Of a DNA stretch of 64,000 bases, positions 48,639-62,205 are shown piece by piece. Below the pieces are notes generated by a model. That model had not been told where the DNA came from. It was given only the letters and a program-made list of their open reading frames with translations, and did no database searches. Source of the stretch: Albula goreensis (lineage: Eukaryota; Chordata; Actinopteri; Albuliformes; Albulidae); the NCBI GenBank assembly GCA_022829145.1, contig CM040745.1, positions 31,402,406-31,466,405 of the forward strand, given 5' to 3'. Position 1 is the stretch's first letter; each line of letters starts with the position of its first letter. A program made the translations under genes and the position numbers.

Positions 48639-50920
48639 CCCATGCAGCAGCCAGTGGGAGCTGAGAGAGTCCTCACTGCCGTGCTCCAGAGCGCAGACAA
48701 AGCCTCAACAACAGCTCATGATCGACTGAGTCAGAGCCGCCATGAGGGCATGCACCCCCCCGCTGAAGCCAGCAGGCATGTTTGCTGCAGGGGAAAATCA
48801 GGAAAGAAAATAAGAAAATGCAAGTTCAGACATTGCAGGTTTGGTGTGGATTTATGCATACACATTGTTTACAGTGAAATGCTGCCAAACGTCTTCAAAA
48901 AAAAAACTCTTCCAGTCCAATTTTATTCAACATCACACTAACAAAATGGTCCTATTGTGAGTGCAACTAACTTATCAAAAACATTAACAGCGCAAGCAAT
49001 GGCATGCGTAAATAGCAACAGTATGATGGCTTGCTGACAGCAGTTTGTCAATTTCTCATTTCAAAAGTCATTTTAACTTATTTCCTGAGCGTTGTGTTAT
49101 GAGATAACGGAGGGTCCCTCTGGATTTGTCTGTTGGGCACCTAGTAAGAAGAAATAACGAAGCAAACCTGATAGGTCTGCACTAAGAAGGAAAGTCATCC
49201 ACCTGTAAAATGAGAACCGCATGGTAATTAAGCTGCAGAGTAAACATTCTTGCCATATGTGTTAAAAAGGATGTTGATGTAGAGTAAATTAAGAGTTTTC
49301 CCCTCAACTGAAAGCAGATCAAGCAACAAAAGGAGCTGTTTTTGCAGAGAGCAGAGTTTTATCAAATCTTAATCGCAGGAGAACATTCAGAGTATGAGCA
49401 TCGTTGGAGGCGGTGGCATGCGGTCTTGAGCAGCCAAAGGGTGGCTGCTTTTTGTTTTCACATTAAAATCAGCAAATCATTCAGACCCTGGAACCAAGAT
49501 GATGTGTACTAATTAAGCACTCAGTTAGATGAATTTATCCAATAATAAAATTTCCCATTTGATGATTAGAGCAATATGTCTTGTATGTTGCTGACCCCGA
49601 GCTGAAAGGTAAATTTCCATGAAAATTAAGAGTGGCATCATATTGAACCTGTCACCTCCACCCCATCCCACAGAAAGGGTTCTCAGAGAAAATTACATTG
49701 AAATTGTGTTATTTTAAATCAGCCTTCCATACAAAAATAAAATGACAGTGTATTTGTCCACAGGAATGCAGTTAAGTGCATGTCTTTCATGTTACAGCAT
49801 TCATATAATTGTCAAATGCCATGGAATTCATTTCACTCTGTTCCACTGTTGCCTTTGTCTTTTTTTTTAACCAATGTGTTTCCTTAGCTCATGGGATGAG
49901 GTTTTGATCAAGTATTCTGCTGAACATAGCTAACATATACATGTTCATAATTTTCTCTTAAGTAGACCCCTAGAAATAACTGAGAAAAATGCAGTGCGTC
50001 ATCTATAGAGCCCATTACCTTTACTGTGCAAGACATAAATCTGTACAAGCATCATTACATACAAATTTCACTGTATCAACAGTCCAAGCTATTATCTAGC
50101 AGGCATGCCTGCAATTTGTGCTTTTCATGTATGACAACACATCAAAGTCCATAGACTTGCATGTTGGAGCCATACACACATACATACTCACATGTCACAA
50201 ATCCTTCCAGTCGTCAGCTGAAATTTGTTTTCCTATTTTACCTAAATATGCATATATGGAATCAGATGGTAACCTTGCTTTTTGAAAGGAAATAAATGAC
50301 AATAGACTTCTTTGTAAAATATTCAGAGAAGCATTTCATGGTCATTCTTATAGAATGTAAGATGGCAGATTTCATCATCAATGCCATTATCATCTTCAGG
50401 GGCATATTAATCTTTTTTAAAGTGGGCGGGAGGAAGCTGTGAGTAGCTCACTGTCCGTGCACTCTTTGCAAACTTGACCCACACAAACATGAATGCTACA
50501 ATTAGCCAAGCCTACATGCTATAAATTGCGCCTCAAGATATCCGCAAAAACAAGGAACTTAACAAGTATGACGATCGTTTTGAAAATAAATTAACCGCCC
50601 TTTCTGAATGAAGACATACAAGAAAAAAAATATGTAGGCTGCTACAACATGATTAGACATTGCTCTAATTAACCCGTTGGCTGCCCTCTCCCGTATCCAA
50701 AGAAATAATCGTGAGATTTTCATATTTCACCACTCAAAGTTCATAGAGACAAACATAGCACAGCCAGACTATTATTCTCCTATAGGCCTATAATGTACGT
50801 AAGTTTGTGTTGGAGGACAGCAGGTTTGCAAAATGAGAAAGCAGAAGTGTGTGTTTAATATGTGAAAATAGGGCATTTAATATGATAGGCATTGGTGCCT
50901 CATGGACTTCAATAAAAGTG
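48639..50920. other. Intergenic DNA after the minisatellite
   Basis: No gene recognised. A stretch at about 49.2-49.64 kb is rich in homeodomain-type TAAT/ATTA cores and reads like candidate conserved non-coding sequence; this is an impression, not a comparison. Confidence 0.55.
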
Positions 50921-51120
50921 GGGCAGTGCTTAGCGGTTAGCACATCAAACCCCATGACCCAGCGCTCTAGGTTCGAATCCCAATGCAGACGGAATGTTAG
51001 CAAGACAGCTGTACGGTCATAGGCTGGTTTGATGACGATCCAGATAAAGTGCGGGGGACACGTCCCCCACATTCCCCCGGGTTCAATGTCCGTGATCATC
51101 ACACAAGCAACAGTGATGAC
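50921..51120 (+). mobile_element. tRNA-derived SINE with intact A and B boxes
   Basis: gcttagcggttagc (A-box-like, about 50928-50941) and ggttcgaatcc (a perfect B box, 50970-50980) sit at tRNA spacing. An unrelated body follows, with a hairpin (gggggacacgtccccc, 51053-51068). The tRNA-like head cannot form a full cloverleaf by eye, so I call a SINE rather than a tRNA gene. The 3' end is uncertain. Confidence 0.6.
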
Positions 51121-52371
51121 CGGACAGGATGTTTTTCATCACCAGCCCTTGCCTGTTCAGACCTGTCTGTGCACGGATACAGCCGATGAGTCATGTGGCA
51201 TTTTACCTTTAATTTAGTTTCCAAAAGTGAGAAATATTACCTCAGTTGTCAGCATGAGGTGACATTTCTTAGTACTTTGCAAACAGTTTTAAGAAAACAC
51301 ATTATAAAGGAGGAAACATTTTCAGATTTGACGTCACCAAATGTGTCATGGGAGAAATTGAGGAACCTGAAGAAAACATGTGATTCCATTGTGAAATGAC
51401 ATTTCATATGCTCTCCCTTGTTGAACTCTATACTTTGAAAACTTGAATGTTACATTTCTGTCTGCCTCTTTCACCAGTTTATATTGTACGTGAGCCTGTT
51501 AGATCTTGCCAGGTCTGCCATCATGTTGCATTTAATGCAAATACACATGTTTTTGTTGAGCAGGTGGCATTCTGATGAAACGCTGGAGCCAGCATGGAAC
51601 TAAACGTGACAGAGATCTCAGCTTTAGAGCCTTATAATTATTGGTTAATGCAAATTTCATGAACGAGACAGCCCTGATTGTTTCACTCTCATATTTACTT
51701 TAGCACTGTTGATTTGTCTATATTTTGACACTTCTTTTTAACTGTCATAATATTGACTTGAACTGACAAGATTTTAGGTATTAGTCCTTGACAGTACAAG
51801 TAGTCACTTGACTATGCGGTTTATCTTGTGATCTTTGATATTGAGTGTGAGATTGAGCACCTACCGTGGCACCAGGAATATTAAAATTCAAAGGTTGAAA
51901 CACCAGTGACAGGCCTTACAGCCATGAATTCCTATAGCGCCTGACTATAGCCGCTAAAGGATTTTCACTGGAAACGAGTACAAAACATGAAGTAAAATTA
52001 ATGGCTTGTGTCATTCTTCCAGTGACGTTGGCATGGGAGCTTTAGTGATTATCCGCTTCATGCTGTTCTCAGTGAAAGGACAGAATGAAAAAAAAACAAA
52101 ACAAAAACAGGTAGTCAGTAATTATGGTGTGGTTCCTACATGGGAGCACTAATTGTTCTCTTCATATTACAGCCCTCGAAAATCAGTATCTTTTGTATTT
52201 TCCTTCAGTTTCACTTCACTCAGACTATGTGTGCATATGCACAAAGTGTTAAACATGACAATCACACATAGTTCCATTGGTAGCGGTCATATTTTGAGAT
52301 CCACAGTACGACAGGCTCGAGTTACTGGCCAGTTTATCTGCTGCAGTTTGGGCCCTCTGCATGGATCGATT

Positions 52372-52378
<7 letters not shown>

Positions 52379-52464
<86 letters not shown>
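52379..52464 (+). repeat. (GT)43 microsatellite
   Basis: Uninterrupted GT dinucleotides over 86 bp. It generates spurious Cys-Val and Thr-His open frames. Confidence 0.99.
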
Positions 52465-52466
<2 letters not shown>

Positions 52467-53510
52467 ACGTCCGCCCACCTTCTCCTCACACCAGGGACCC
52501 GACTCTCTCTGATACAGAGCCAGAATCTTCAGCACCAGCTAAAACATTGTGCTCCCAATTAGTCTAGACCCTTCTGTGTGTGAGCACAGTAAATTTATGA
52601 AATGAGAATCACACTAAGACACTAAGGATACTTTCAAATAAAACTTTTATTTTACTGCACTTAAATCAGAGCAAATCTTCCAACAAGCTTTGTACGGGCA
52701 CAGGTTTTTTCTACATGCCATACATTGAATGATGTTGATATATTTTTCCAAGTTAAGACTGTCACAAAATTATAGGGCTGTTCTCATTTTTGTTTTTGCC
52801 TTCAGGTAGTTTGAATGTGTTTGTAGTACTACAGCTGTAGCATATTTAATGTTGTATTTAATTATCATTGATAAGGTGCTATCAACAAGTTAAATGATTA
52901 TGTAATCTCAGATCATTTGGAGTATCTCTAGATTTATTGAAACTAGGTGTGGTCAGAATATTCTGTGCGTAATTGAAATTCTAATTACATTTTGGGTTGA
53001 TGATTGCTTTGTTAACAAAGTAAGGTTACAGGTTGCCTGGGAATTGTTTTGCTTTATTGTGATCCTTGCTTCCTTTTCATGATGGGAGCACACTGGAGGA
53101 GACATTGTACCCGGCAGAGCAGGGGCTCACCAGAATCTGAAACCTCACAAATTTAAGCACAAACAGAACTCTCTTTTAGTTCTTGTTGAAATTCCATGTC
53201 ACTTTGTGGGAAACAGAAGAGCCTGCTGTCTCAGATCAGTAAGTCAGGTAACTGTCAGAAAGAGGGACATGCTCACTCTTTCATCTGACTGATCTTTCAT
53301 TTTCAAAGGCTTGCTCTCTCTACCTCAGCCAGTTTTTTTTTTTCTTGAACACCCTTGCCAAAAAAGGAACCTATTTTTGACTATATGAGTCCAGATTTCC
53401 ATATGTTTCCATGAGAGAGGCAGGACATGAGTCTGCTGTCTGATGCTTCAAGTTTGGTTGAAGTGGTGCAGAGTTCTGTCTTTGACAGAGTTCTGAATAT
53501 ATATGTATAT

Positions 53511-53563
53511 TTGTGTGTGTGTTGTGTGTGTGTGTGTGCGTGCGTGCATGTGTGTGTGTGTGT
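53511..53563 (+). repeat. Imperfect GT microsatellite
   Basis: TG/GT repeats interrupted by TT, CG and CA steps, next to an AT-rich tract. Confidence 0.95.
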
Positions 53564-56500
53564 TATCCATGAGCAATGACCCCACACCATAGAACAATCT
53601 GTATTTTATATTGCATATAATTAAACAGGGTAATTGGCTTGTATGTACAATATTGAAATGTTATTGCAGCCCAATATCTGTCTTCTCCTGAATTTTTAAA
53701 TGTCAGTCATTGTTATAAGTCAAACATCAAATTTAACTAATTATTCTGTATGTAGTTGACCATAAGTATTTCCATTGTACCTGCAAATGTACTTTGATAT
53801 TATTAAAATATTTGTATGTTCTAGGATGCTTTATTGTGAAATGTTTTTCAGTTTATCATAATAACCTATGCCTTTTCACCTTTTTCATTCTTATAGTTAC
53901 AAGTTGGTCATTTGGCATGTGTGTGCTGCTTTCTAGGCTAAAGTTAAATCATAAAGTGGTTATACAGTTTTTTAATTCAGCTTTTCTCTGATTGGCCAAC
54001 CCAGTTTCAGGTTGGGGTTTTATATCATCTCGTTAGCACTATGGTAGTAAAGCATTAGTTACTATGAATTGTTCTCTGCATCTTCCACACTTACTCACAC
54101 ATCAGATTAGCATTTGCATGTTCATACACTTGTGTGTTATGTAACCCCACTCTGAAGTTATCTGTTTAAATTTTCATTCAATAAATTCTTTTTTGAATCT
54201 CTTTTCATCCTACTAACTAACTTAGCAGTTATAACATTATTACTATACTGCTCTGCCCCTCAGATGTTATGCAATGCAATATATCAGTATAAACTCATTT
54301 CACCTTCTCCATATTATACTGCAAATTATACTCTTACTTAATTTTTGAAATTACATCCCAGATCTATAGTTTTTTAATAATTAATATGGCCTAAGCTGAC
54401 AATTTGTAATGAATAACCACAGATGTAAGAATGACCCCTTTATCACAGTTCATATACCCCTTAATTTTTACTGGGTGGCACATTGAAGTTTAAAAGCCCC
54501 TTTGTAACTGAAGCAGTTGACAACATGTCAGGGAAAGCACAGCAGAACAGTGAAGCAAAAACTGCAAGCGTCAAGACTATGATTCATGTAATATTGTTTT
54601 TCCCTCTGGGTGAGTGTTTACTCTGTGAACTCCACACTGAACACTGAAAACCAAAGAATTCTAATCTCCCGAGGGTCACTGTGCCCCACCGCCGCCCCCT
54701 TCCCCCCCCACCCATCCCTCCATCCCCCTCGGGTGTTTCGGACACAGAGAATCTTCTCTCTTTCACTTCACTCGGATTTACCCAGATAAGCAGCTGCACA
54801 CCCTGCTCTACTCTAAGCTATTGGACAGATTTTCAAAGCCTCCTCCATGTTCTGGGCACCCTCTCCACACAAACACAAACCTATTACGAGTTTTAAAAGC
54901 ATTGGGTAAAACAGGCCAGCGCACACACTGTGATAAATAATGCCTGAGCGTATGTAGAAAGTGAAGATGACCGGCGGCGGTGGCGTCCACGCACAGAGGG
55001 TCACATGATCACTGTTTGGGCTCCCTCAAAATGTTGCAGATGGTATGTACAATATGAATGTTATTTTCTTCATTGCATGTTCCCCCTGCAATGAATAGGG
55101 CTAAAGGATGAATCCCTTTTGTGATGAGCCATTTGCTTTGTTATGATTCCAACTGGCCATATCATGCACCTGCAGCTTTCGCAAATGTGGATTTAAAAAA
55201 ATGAGCAATGACTTATTTCATCACAAGCTGTATTTCCATAATTATGTCAGAGCAATCCGGTTACATGCAGTAAGCTATGTGGTTGGACGTATACACTGGA
55301 CATGCTCTGATCTCATGGTGCATGGAGTCCCTTATAAGGCTTATCGAACGGTATTAGAGTAACAGGCATACCATTTGTGAAGTAACTGGTTGGAAAGGCA
55401 TTTTCCTGCATAACACCAAGAGTTTTCAATCGTTCTGGGTGATGTTACATTGACCACATAGTATTTACTTCAGATTTTGTACTCAGATCTCATGAAAACA
55501 CTCTACGCTCAGACACAACTCCACACAATGGCATACATTAAGCTCAAAAACTCGGTTTATTTTGTGTTTTTCTTGTCTCCCTTTTCTTCTTCTTCTGTGT
55601 TTGTTTTATCACCCAAAATGTTCCAGAATCCTACTGATTTGGCAACATCTACTTAAACTAATAACAACATATTGTCAGTTGAAGTTGTCTGTGGAGGCAT
55701 CAGGTCAAGCAGATAAACTCACAAAACACAGAATTCAGCATACAAGAGAAGAACAAATGATTTTTCTCATCTGCAATGAAGGCTAGACCCTGAAAATGAC
55801 TGTGTGTCAAAAATGTGTACGTTTTATGTATTATTCTTTTTTGTTTGTTATTTCTTTTTTTTCGTTTTTCCTTTGGTTAGCATTCATTTCTCCAAAAAAT
55901 TGATATTTCATGAGTAAATGCTGTATCATATTCATGTTTGGTCTCTTTTAAAAGAGCTTCAAATGGACATACATTCTTAATACATTAGTATGGTGCTAAC
56001 CTTGCTTTGGACAACTTGAGAGTTGGCTTCAAGTTATATTTTATTTTTGACTTAAAGTTATTTCAGGCTACAGATTCAGATTTGTTTTCATTCTTGGTGT
56101 TTTTCAGTTGTTGGTGTTCTAAATTATTAATGGGGAAACTTCTTGCTCTCTTTAATACTTTGGCGATGTATTCAAGACACAATCTCGCTATAAATTTGCA
56201 ATGGGACCCAATCAAACGCACTTAGTCTGTTTAAAGCAAATGCAATGCGATCGTTCCATAATGAGTCTCTTTTCATATTTTGTGCTTTATTGGAGACGAG
56301 CTTGTCATTTCATTGTACAATAGCAATAACATAAGCCCTTTAAAAGAGCAAAGTCTTTCTCACTACTCATGTGACGGTGTCATTATCAACCCCCTTATAT
56401 TCTGTTCTGAAGTAAAAGTGATTGCTGAAAAATCTTGCTGTTGAAACACTTTCCGAGAGCAGTGTGTGTGAGTTGCTTTATGTCGAGAAGTATCACTCTG

Positions 56501-56789
56501 CAGTGAAGCACCACTGCATGATGTAAGTCAGGCTGACGCTCTGTCAGTAATGTCTTGAGCACTCAAATCATCAGGTTTGTGTGCAGATCCCACAGGTGGT
56601 CTTTGTACATTTTGTACAAAGTAAAGCTCTTGTCATTTGCCTTAATGCACATTTATACTGGATATTTGATGTTTAAAAAAGCATTTCCCAAAAGGTTCAT
56701 ACAGGTCAACATGAAATTGTTCATAAAGTTGACAAATTTCACGTTGTGCAGTGATCATTTCCATTAGGCAGGCTGCACCTTTGCTGTTC

Positions 56790-56816
56790 GCTGTTCGCTG
56801 TTCGCTGTTTGAAGCA
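56790..56816 (+). repeat. Short 7-bp tandem repeat
   Basis: gctgttc repeated about four times, the last copy altered. Confidence 0.9.
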
Positions 56817-59800
56817 TGCATTTTGCTGAAACCAGAGTAATTGCTGTTATTGCACTTGTAAGCTTATGGAAAGTATGGTCTTCCTATGCCTTCATATAAA
56901 TTGGAAAACATAAATCTGTAAGGTATCGCAAAAATATAAATATGTACTGGAATCACTTAAATAAAATCTGTCATAATATTTCACAAAATCGAGGCTTTCT
57001 ACAAATAAATACCTCTCAGGCCAATTTAGCTTTCATGTTTTCATTTCTCTTTGAATAATTCATTATATTCTTCCTCCACTATCTCTTTGAGTGTCAGAAA
57101 GTCGGTGAGTAGCTTCTATTGTACTTGGATAATATTTCAAAACTCATATGCCCTTTTTCATTTGCTCCACAAAAAAAGCTTATTTAAAAAACTGCTGACA
57201 GAAGAGAAAAAAGGAATTTCAAAGAGACGTGAAAAGCATTTTCTTCATCACTCTCAAAGGCCTGTTTGCGCAGGCAGAGGCATGCCGTTGAACAGCAGAG
57301 CTGTGTGTCAAGGCATTTTATGATTTCCTTTCAATCTTTGGATAAATAAGCCGTAATAACGGCCTTATTTGTGATTTCTTTATGTAAGTTACAGATTTAG
57401 CTTGAAGAATTCAGCCTTGATTGCACTAACATGGGATATATCTCTATCTACCGTGGTGTTATGACTTGAAGGGTGTTTTTTGAAAAGAGGACAAAGCTTT
57501 TGAAGAGAACAATTTAGAGCAGGTAAACAACATTTCCTCTCTTTTCGCACTTTTACAAGTTGGAGACTTGGAACAAAGGCTAAAAGCCCTTGCTGATGGC
57601 AAAATGGAAATGGCTACGTTAATTACACCTTTACATGACTACTATAGTGGTAATACAATGTACCTGACTGACCAATAAGTGACAGTGCAGGGAGTGTTTT
57701 TTCAGAATTTGAATAACTGATGAATTATTGAATATTTTGAGTACAGTCTTAAATATATTCCATATATTATAATTCTTAATCAGGACTGCCCCAAATCACC
57801 TGCCAGATCACAAGTACCTGTCGATTTTATGAGGTATAAACAATGAATTAACTTATTTAATCTTTTTGGTGAACTTTTTGACAAAACTTTAGTCTGCTGT
57901 AATATGATGATGATGATTATATTGATGATGAATACAGATGTAAGTATCCTCTCAGTACTGATAAATCCACATTACGTTATATTACAGTCATTTAGAAGAT
58001 ACCCATATGCTGAGTCACCATCTTCAACTTGTTGCTCAGGGCAACAGCCTATTGGAGCTCCGCTTTCAACTTATTTGGGAGCATGTGTAAATTATGACAG
58101 TGGAGGGGGTTAACTCTTCCATTCCACGAAGTCTGTACATTGCTCTCATATCCAAGACAGTACTGATGAGGTTTCAGTCATTATGAGGGACTAATCCTCA
58201 ATACCAAACGCAGTACAGGTGCTGTGACCGACGTCTCTGCTCAAACTCTTGTAGGAAGTCATGGAGGCTCGAACACAAGAATTTTAGTTCTCTGATGATC
58301 TCTGATGTTTCTCCATCATTTTCTATTAGTGTCGACAAAACTGTTCCACTTCCATATGAAGTGTTGTTGTTTTTTCTGTTGTATTTCCTCTCATTCAATC
58401 TGCAACTCAATGTACTACAGAAAACTTCCCAGATGCATTTAATGCTCCTCTCACTTTAGCATTTTGTGTGGACTCATTTGTGTTTTGATAAACAGTTTTC
58501 CTGACTGATGCTGTTTTTTTTTTAATCGTTTTTGACATTAATTGTTTTTGACAAGAACATTTCCTTATTTCCTTCTGAAAAATGTATCATATTTTTTCTC
58601 TATTTTTTGGCTTCCCTAACCTAGCATAGCAGTGCAGCTCAGACCTCCTCTTACACTTCTATGTGTTATTTCTGCTCTCTGTCATTCATGTTCAGTGTTG
58701 CAGTGTCTCTGTGCAAAAGGGGCTGGTGGGGCGGTGGTGAAGTTTATAGTGCCCCTGAGTATCTTTGGCATGCTGTAATAGCCATAAGTGTGATTGAGAG
58801 TGTTTGGTGTGAAGTGAGTGAGCACACACATGCTCTTGTGGTATCAGACAGGGTCCAGTAATGCATGCAGGAGAAAAGGGAAAGACATTGTTTTCCATGT
58901 CTCAATATTGTCTTTGTGGTCTATGAATAGCTGATAGATTTAATAAAGTAATTGTGTTTTACATGTCTGTGGGCTGGATGGAGGGTTGCTGGATCTCCTC
59001 GGAGGGAAAGAAGAAGAGTTGTTGTTGGAAAGCGTACACCCCCTGACACAAACACATGACATGCCTTTACACGGTATTTACAAAAGACACATAATTAGTT
59101 TAGAAAATGTGATGCAAATGTATGTTCTGATGGCGCTTTATTGCATGTGTCACACTGTCTGGACGGGCATCGTCCTACATGCAATGTTGATGTGGCTCAG
59201 TGGGACTTGAGCTCCATCCTGGTTGACTGAAGTCAATGTAAGGAAAAAGCTTGAAGATTCAACACTGAAAACAATTTCTGGACCTCATTCCTGTTCTGTG
59301 CCTCCCATTTTAGTGTACACACAAGGTTGCCTTGTTGGACCGGCAAGTGACTTAGCCTTTTTATGATGCACTGTTAGTATAATCATGTATAATCATAAAG
59401 TGTCGTCTAGCTTGTCTCAGGGTGTAAGAGTCTGTTATGAGATCAGAGACAGAGCAAGAACAGGGAGGAGGAAGCATACAGAGGAGAGCTTTGAGTCCCG
59501 GTACCTTGATGTGTCTTCCTAATGTGTGCTGATTGGTTCAAGTGAACTGGAGCAAGTGAGGAAGAGTGAGGCACTCTTTACTGCCCGTAATTCTGCCGCC
59601 CACCGGTCACTGCCCGCTACACTGCCTTATGGTCTTTGTTATTGTTCATAAAGTCATATGCGCAATGTCAGTCAGTTTATGAAGTCCTATCATCATAACA
59701 ATTGAGCAACTTCACAATACTTTACTGTGTGTAAGATGGACATAGCAATGGGTCAGCTGCATATATAAGCAAAGACAAGACAAAGCTGTTTTTAAACAAT

Positions 59801-62051
59801 GGAGAAAATATTTCCCATCCTCAGATTGCAGTCTTCTCAAGCTTTTGTAAAACAGATGATTAAAAGAGTTGCATTATGTTCAGTGAATTGTGTTTAACTT
59901 GTCAGATTTGACAAGCATATTTATCTAATTTTGTTGTCATATTATTCCTGTTTCCATTGTGACAGAAGGATTTAAATGTTTTCACTTTACTGAGATTTAG
60001 GTATGCCAGTCCTCCCTGAAAAAAAGATTTTTCAGAATATGAAACGTATGATTAAAATGCGAGGCTGCAAGCCTTTGTATCTGCGGATTTAATTGATTCA
60101 GCCAAAGTCACAGGTTGGCGTACAAACTGCTGTTAATCCCTGCCTCTTCCTTTGGTCAATGCTCAGCAAATGAGCAGATTAAGGATTCATTTTTGGAGTC
60201 CTGCTGCCTGATATGATATCAGTATCGCTGAAGCATTTGTGATGTAACGGCAGATTTTTGTCATTTTTCTCTCATTACAAAAGGAGCATGGCCATTTTCA
60301 AAGCATAATTATCAGAGCCCTGTAGCTTCTGTTCCATATGGACTGCAATTATAGTCTTTTCAGAGTAAGAAAAAAGACTGTGATGGTACAATACAAATGG
60401 GAGATTCGTAGTGCATGACAATAAAGATGGACGAAATAACAAAAGCAGTCGAAAGCTCGGCTGGCCAAGCTGGGGTGGGTGGATAGCTTAGTTAGAGCAC
60501 TGGTTGTTGAGCTGACTGATCGCTCTTGGCAAAGTAAGGCTCGCTGCAGCAGAGGAACCAGCACGTCTTGGATGGGATTGTGATGAAACAGTGGACGCCA
60601 CGGCTGAGTCACTGTGCCTAGCCTGGTCTTTGTGTTTGACAGTGCAGTTGGCACTGCTGGAGATACTGGGGGAATCCAAGTTGATTATTTTAGCTCCCCT
60701 GTTTGAATGGTCTGTCTCAGTTTGAGACGGACAGGAGGGGAAGCTAACGGATGCATTAGCATGTGAGGTGTGGGTCTGTAACAATGTAATAGAGCGGAAG
60801 TGGCAGGTTTGGGGGAACAAAGAAACTGTGTGGTCTTTCATATGACAACTGTGACTTCCTGCAGCCATAGCAAGCATATGTAGGGAACGGCACATGCTTT
60901 CCTACTGGCATTGTTTTCTTTAAAGCATATTGACTCACAAAACCGCTATAAGGATGCAAGACTTTGTGTTGGGCTTCCATGAACACAGTGTGTGAGCATT
61001 GCTTTCGGACTGTGTCCCGTTGCCCAGAGTGTACCGATTATACCCATATCTGTCTGCAGAGGTCTAAATTACCCACAATGCACTTGGCTGTAGAACTTTA
61101 TGAGCAGAGTTATATGCTGCACGATTATAATGTTATTGCTGTATTAACATTTATGTCTTTCGTGAATAATTGGGCTGTCCCTCGTTGAGATATGGCTGCA
61201 TGCCCCAGTTGCTGTGGCAACATACAATTAGTCTTATGCGTAATTAGATGTTTGTAGTTAAAACTTTTTGTATTAGACAACCTCCATAAAGTTTAGTTTA
61301 GTTTCATACTTCCAATAACAGGAAACCTGAGGTGGAAGCAATTACTACTGGGTTTTTCTTGTTCAGCATTTCTTTAATTTTCATATTATCTATGTAATTG
61401 GCTACTGTAACTAAGTTAGTTGCAACATTTGTAGTAAAGCACAATCTCATCTCAGTTGTAATTATACACTTTATTTCTGGAGCATTTTGTGAACCATTTG
61501 GACCTTCAAGCTGCATGGCCTGCAGTAAGAAAATGTGTGAAAAGTATAATAGAGTTTAGCCATTACGGGTGTGAACAATCTTATCATTCTGAAAAGGAGC
61601 AAGGCAATGAAGGCTACGCTAACACAGGCGTCGTGAAGTGATTAACTCTTTCAAAAAAATGTTGTGGTGTCAAACCAGGACCATGATAAAAATCTCACAA
61701 TACATGTATGCAGATAGTGTCAATAGTTTTTCATTAGTTTTAATAGACTTTCGTTTAGCACAACGCATAGAGAGGTTTATTGCTCAGTAAGGACTAGCTG
61801 ACTCCACCCAAGGTGACAGCATATACTATTGGGTGGCTTTGGGTTTTACAAATTGTGACACTGCGTGTAAACAAATATGTACTTCATGTTAAATCATGAA
61901 AGAATGTAACATGGTGGGTAGAGAATGGTTACTTCAATGACTGAATACAGATTCCCTCTTCATTTATTGCATGGCACGTGTTTGAAATAGTCATACAAAA
62001 TGATAATTCAGCCCACATAGGCTCTTCATTTAGCTACAGTTCAGTGAGCTG

Positions 62052-62205
62052 GTGTTCAATTCCTTTCTTGGAGGACCACAGCATATATTGGTTTTGTTTT
62101 TGCTCAGTCTGGTAAAAACAGATGAAACCCACCACCGGGTCTCTTAGATCTGATTTTGAAATATCAGGTGAAAACAAAAACCAGCAAAGATTTCAGCACT
62201 GTGGA
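62052..62205. repeat. Fold-back (inverted) repeat, likely non-autonomous element
   Basis: The left arm ends ttggttttgtttttgc. The right arm, gtgaaaacaaaaaccagc, is its approximate inverse, and both arms extend outward through a similar ccacag...tcc region. The ggaccacag...ggtttttg theme occurs in common fish repeats. Confidence 0.4.

Noticed and set aside
47738..48941. Long open frames of 225-375 codons in three registers
   Set aside because: They are produced by a stop-free 38-bp tandem repeat read in all three frames, with no start context, splice or domain evidence.
50921..50995. Functional tRNA gene
   Set aside because: A and B boxes are present, but acceptor-stem pairing and a clean cloverleaf are not evident, and an unrelated SINE-like body follows.
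52153..52567. Cys-Val and Thr-His open frames around 52.4 kb
   Set aside because: They are translations of the GT microsatellite.
54584..54799. Gly/Arg-rich minus-strand frame near 54.7 kb
   Set aside because: It arises from a local C/G-rich low-complexity stretch, with no supporting signal.
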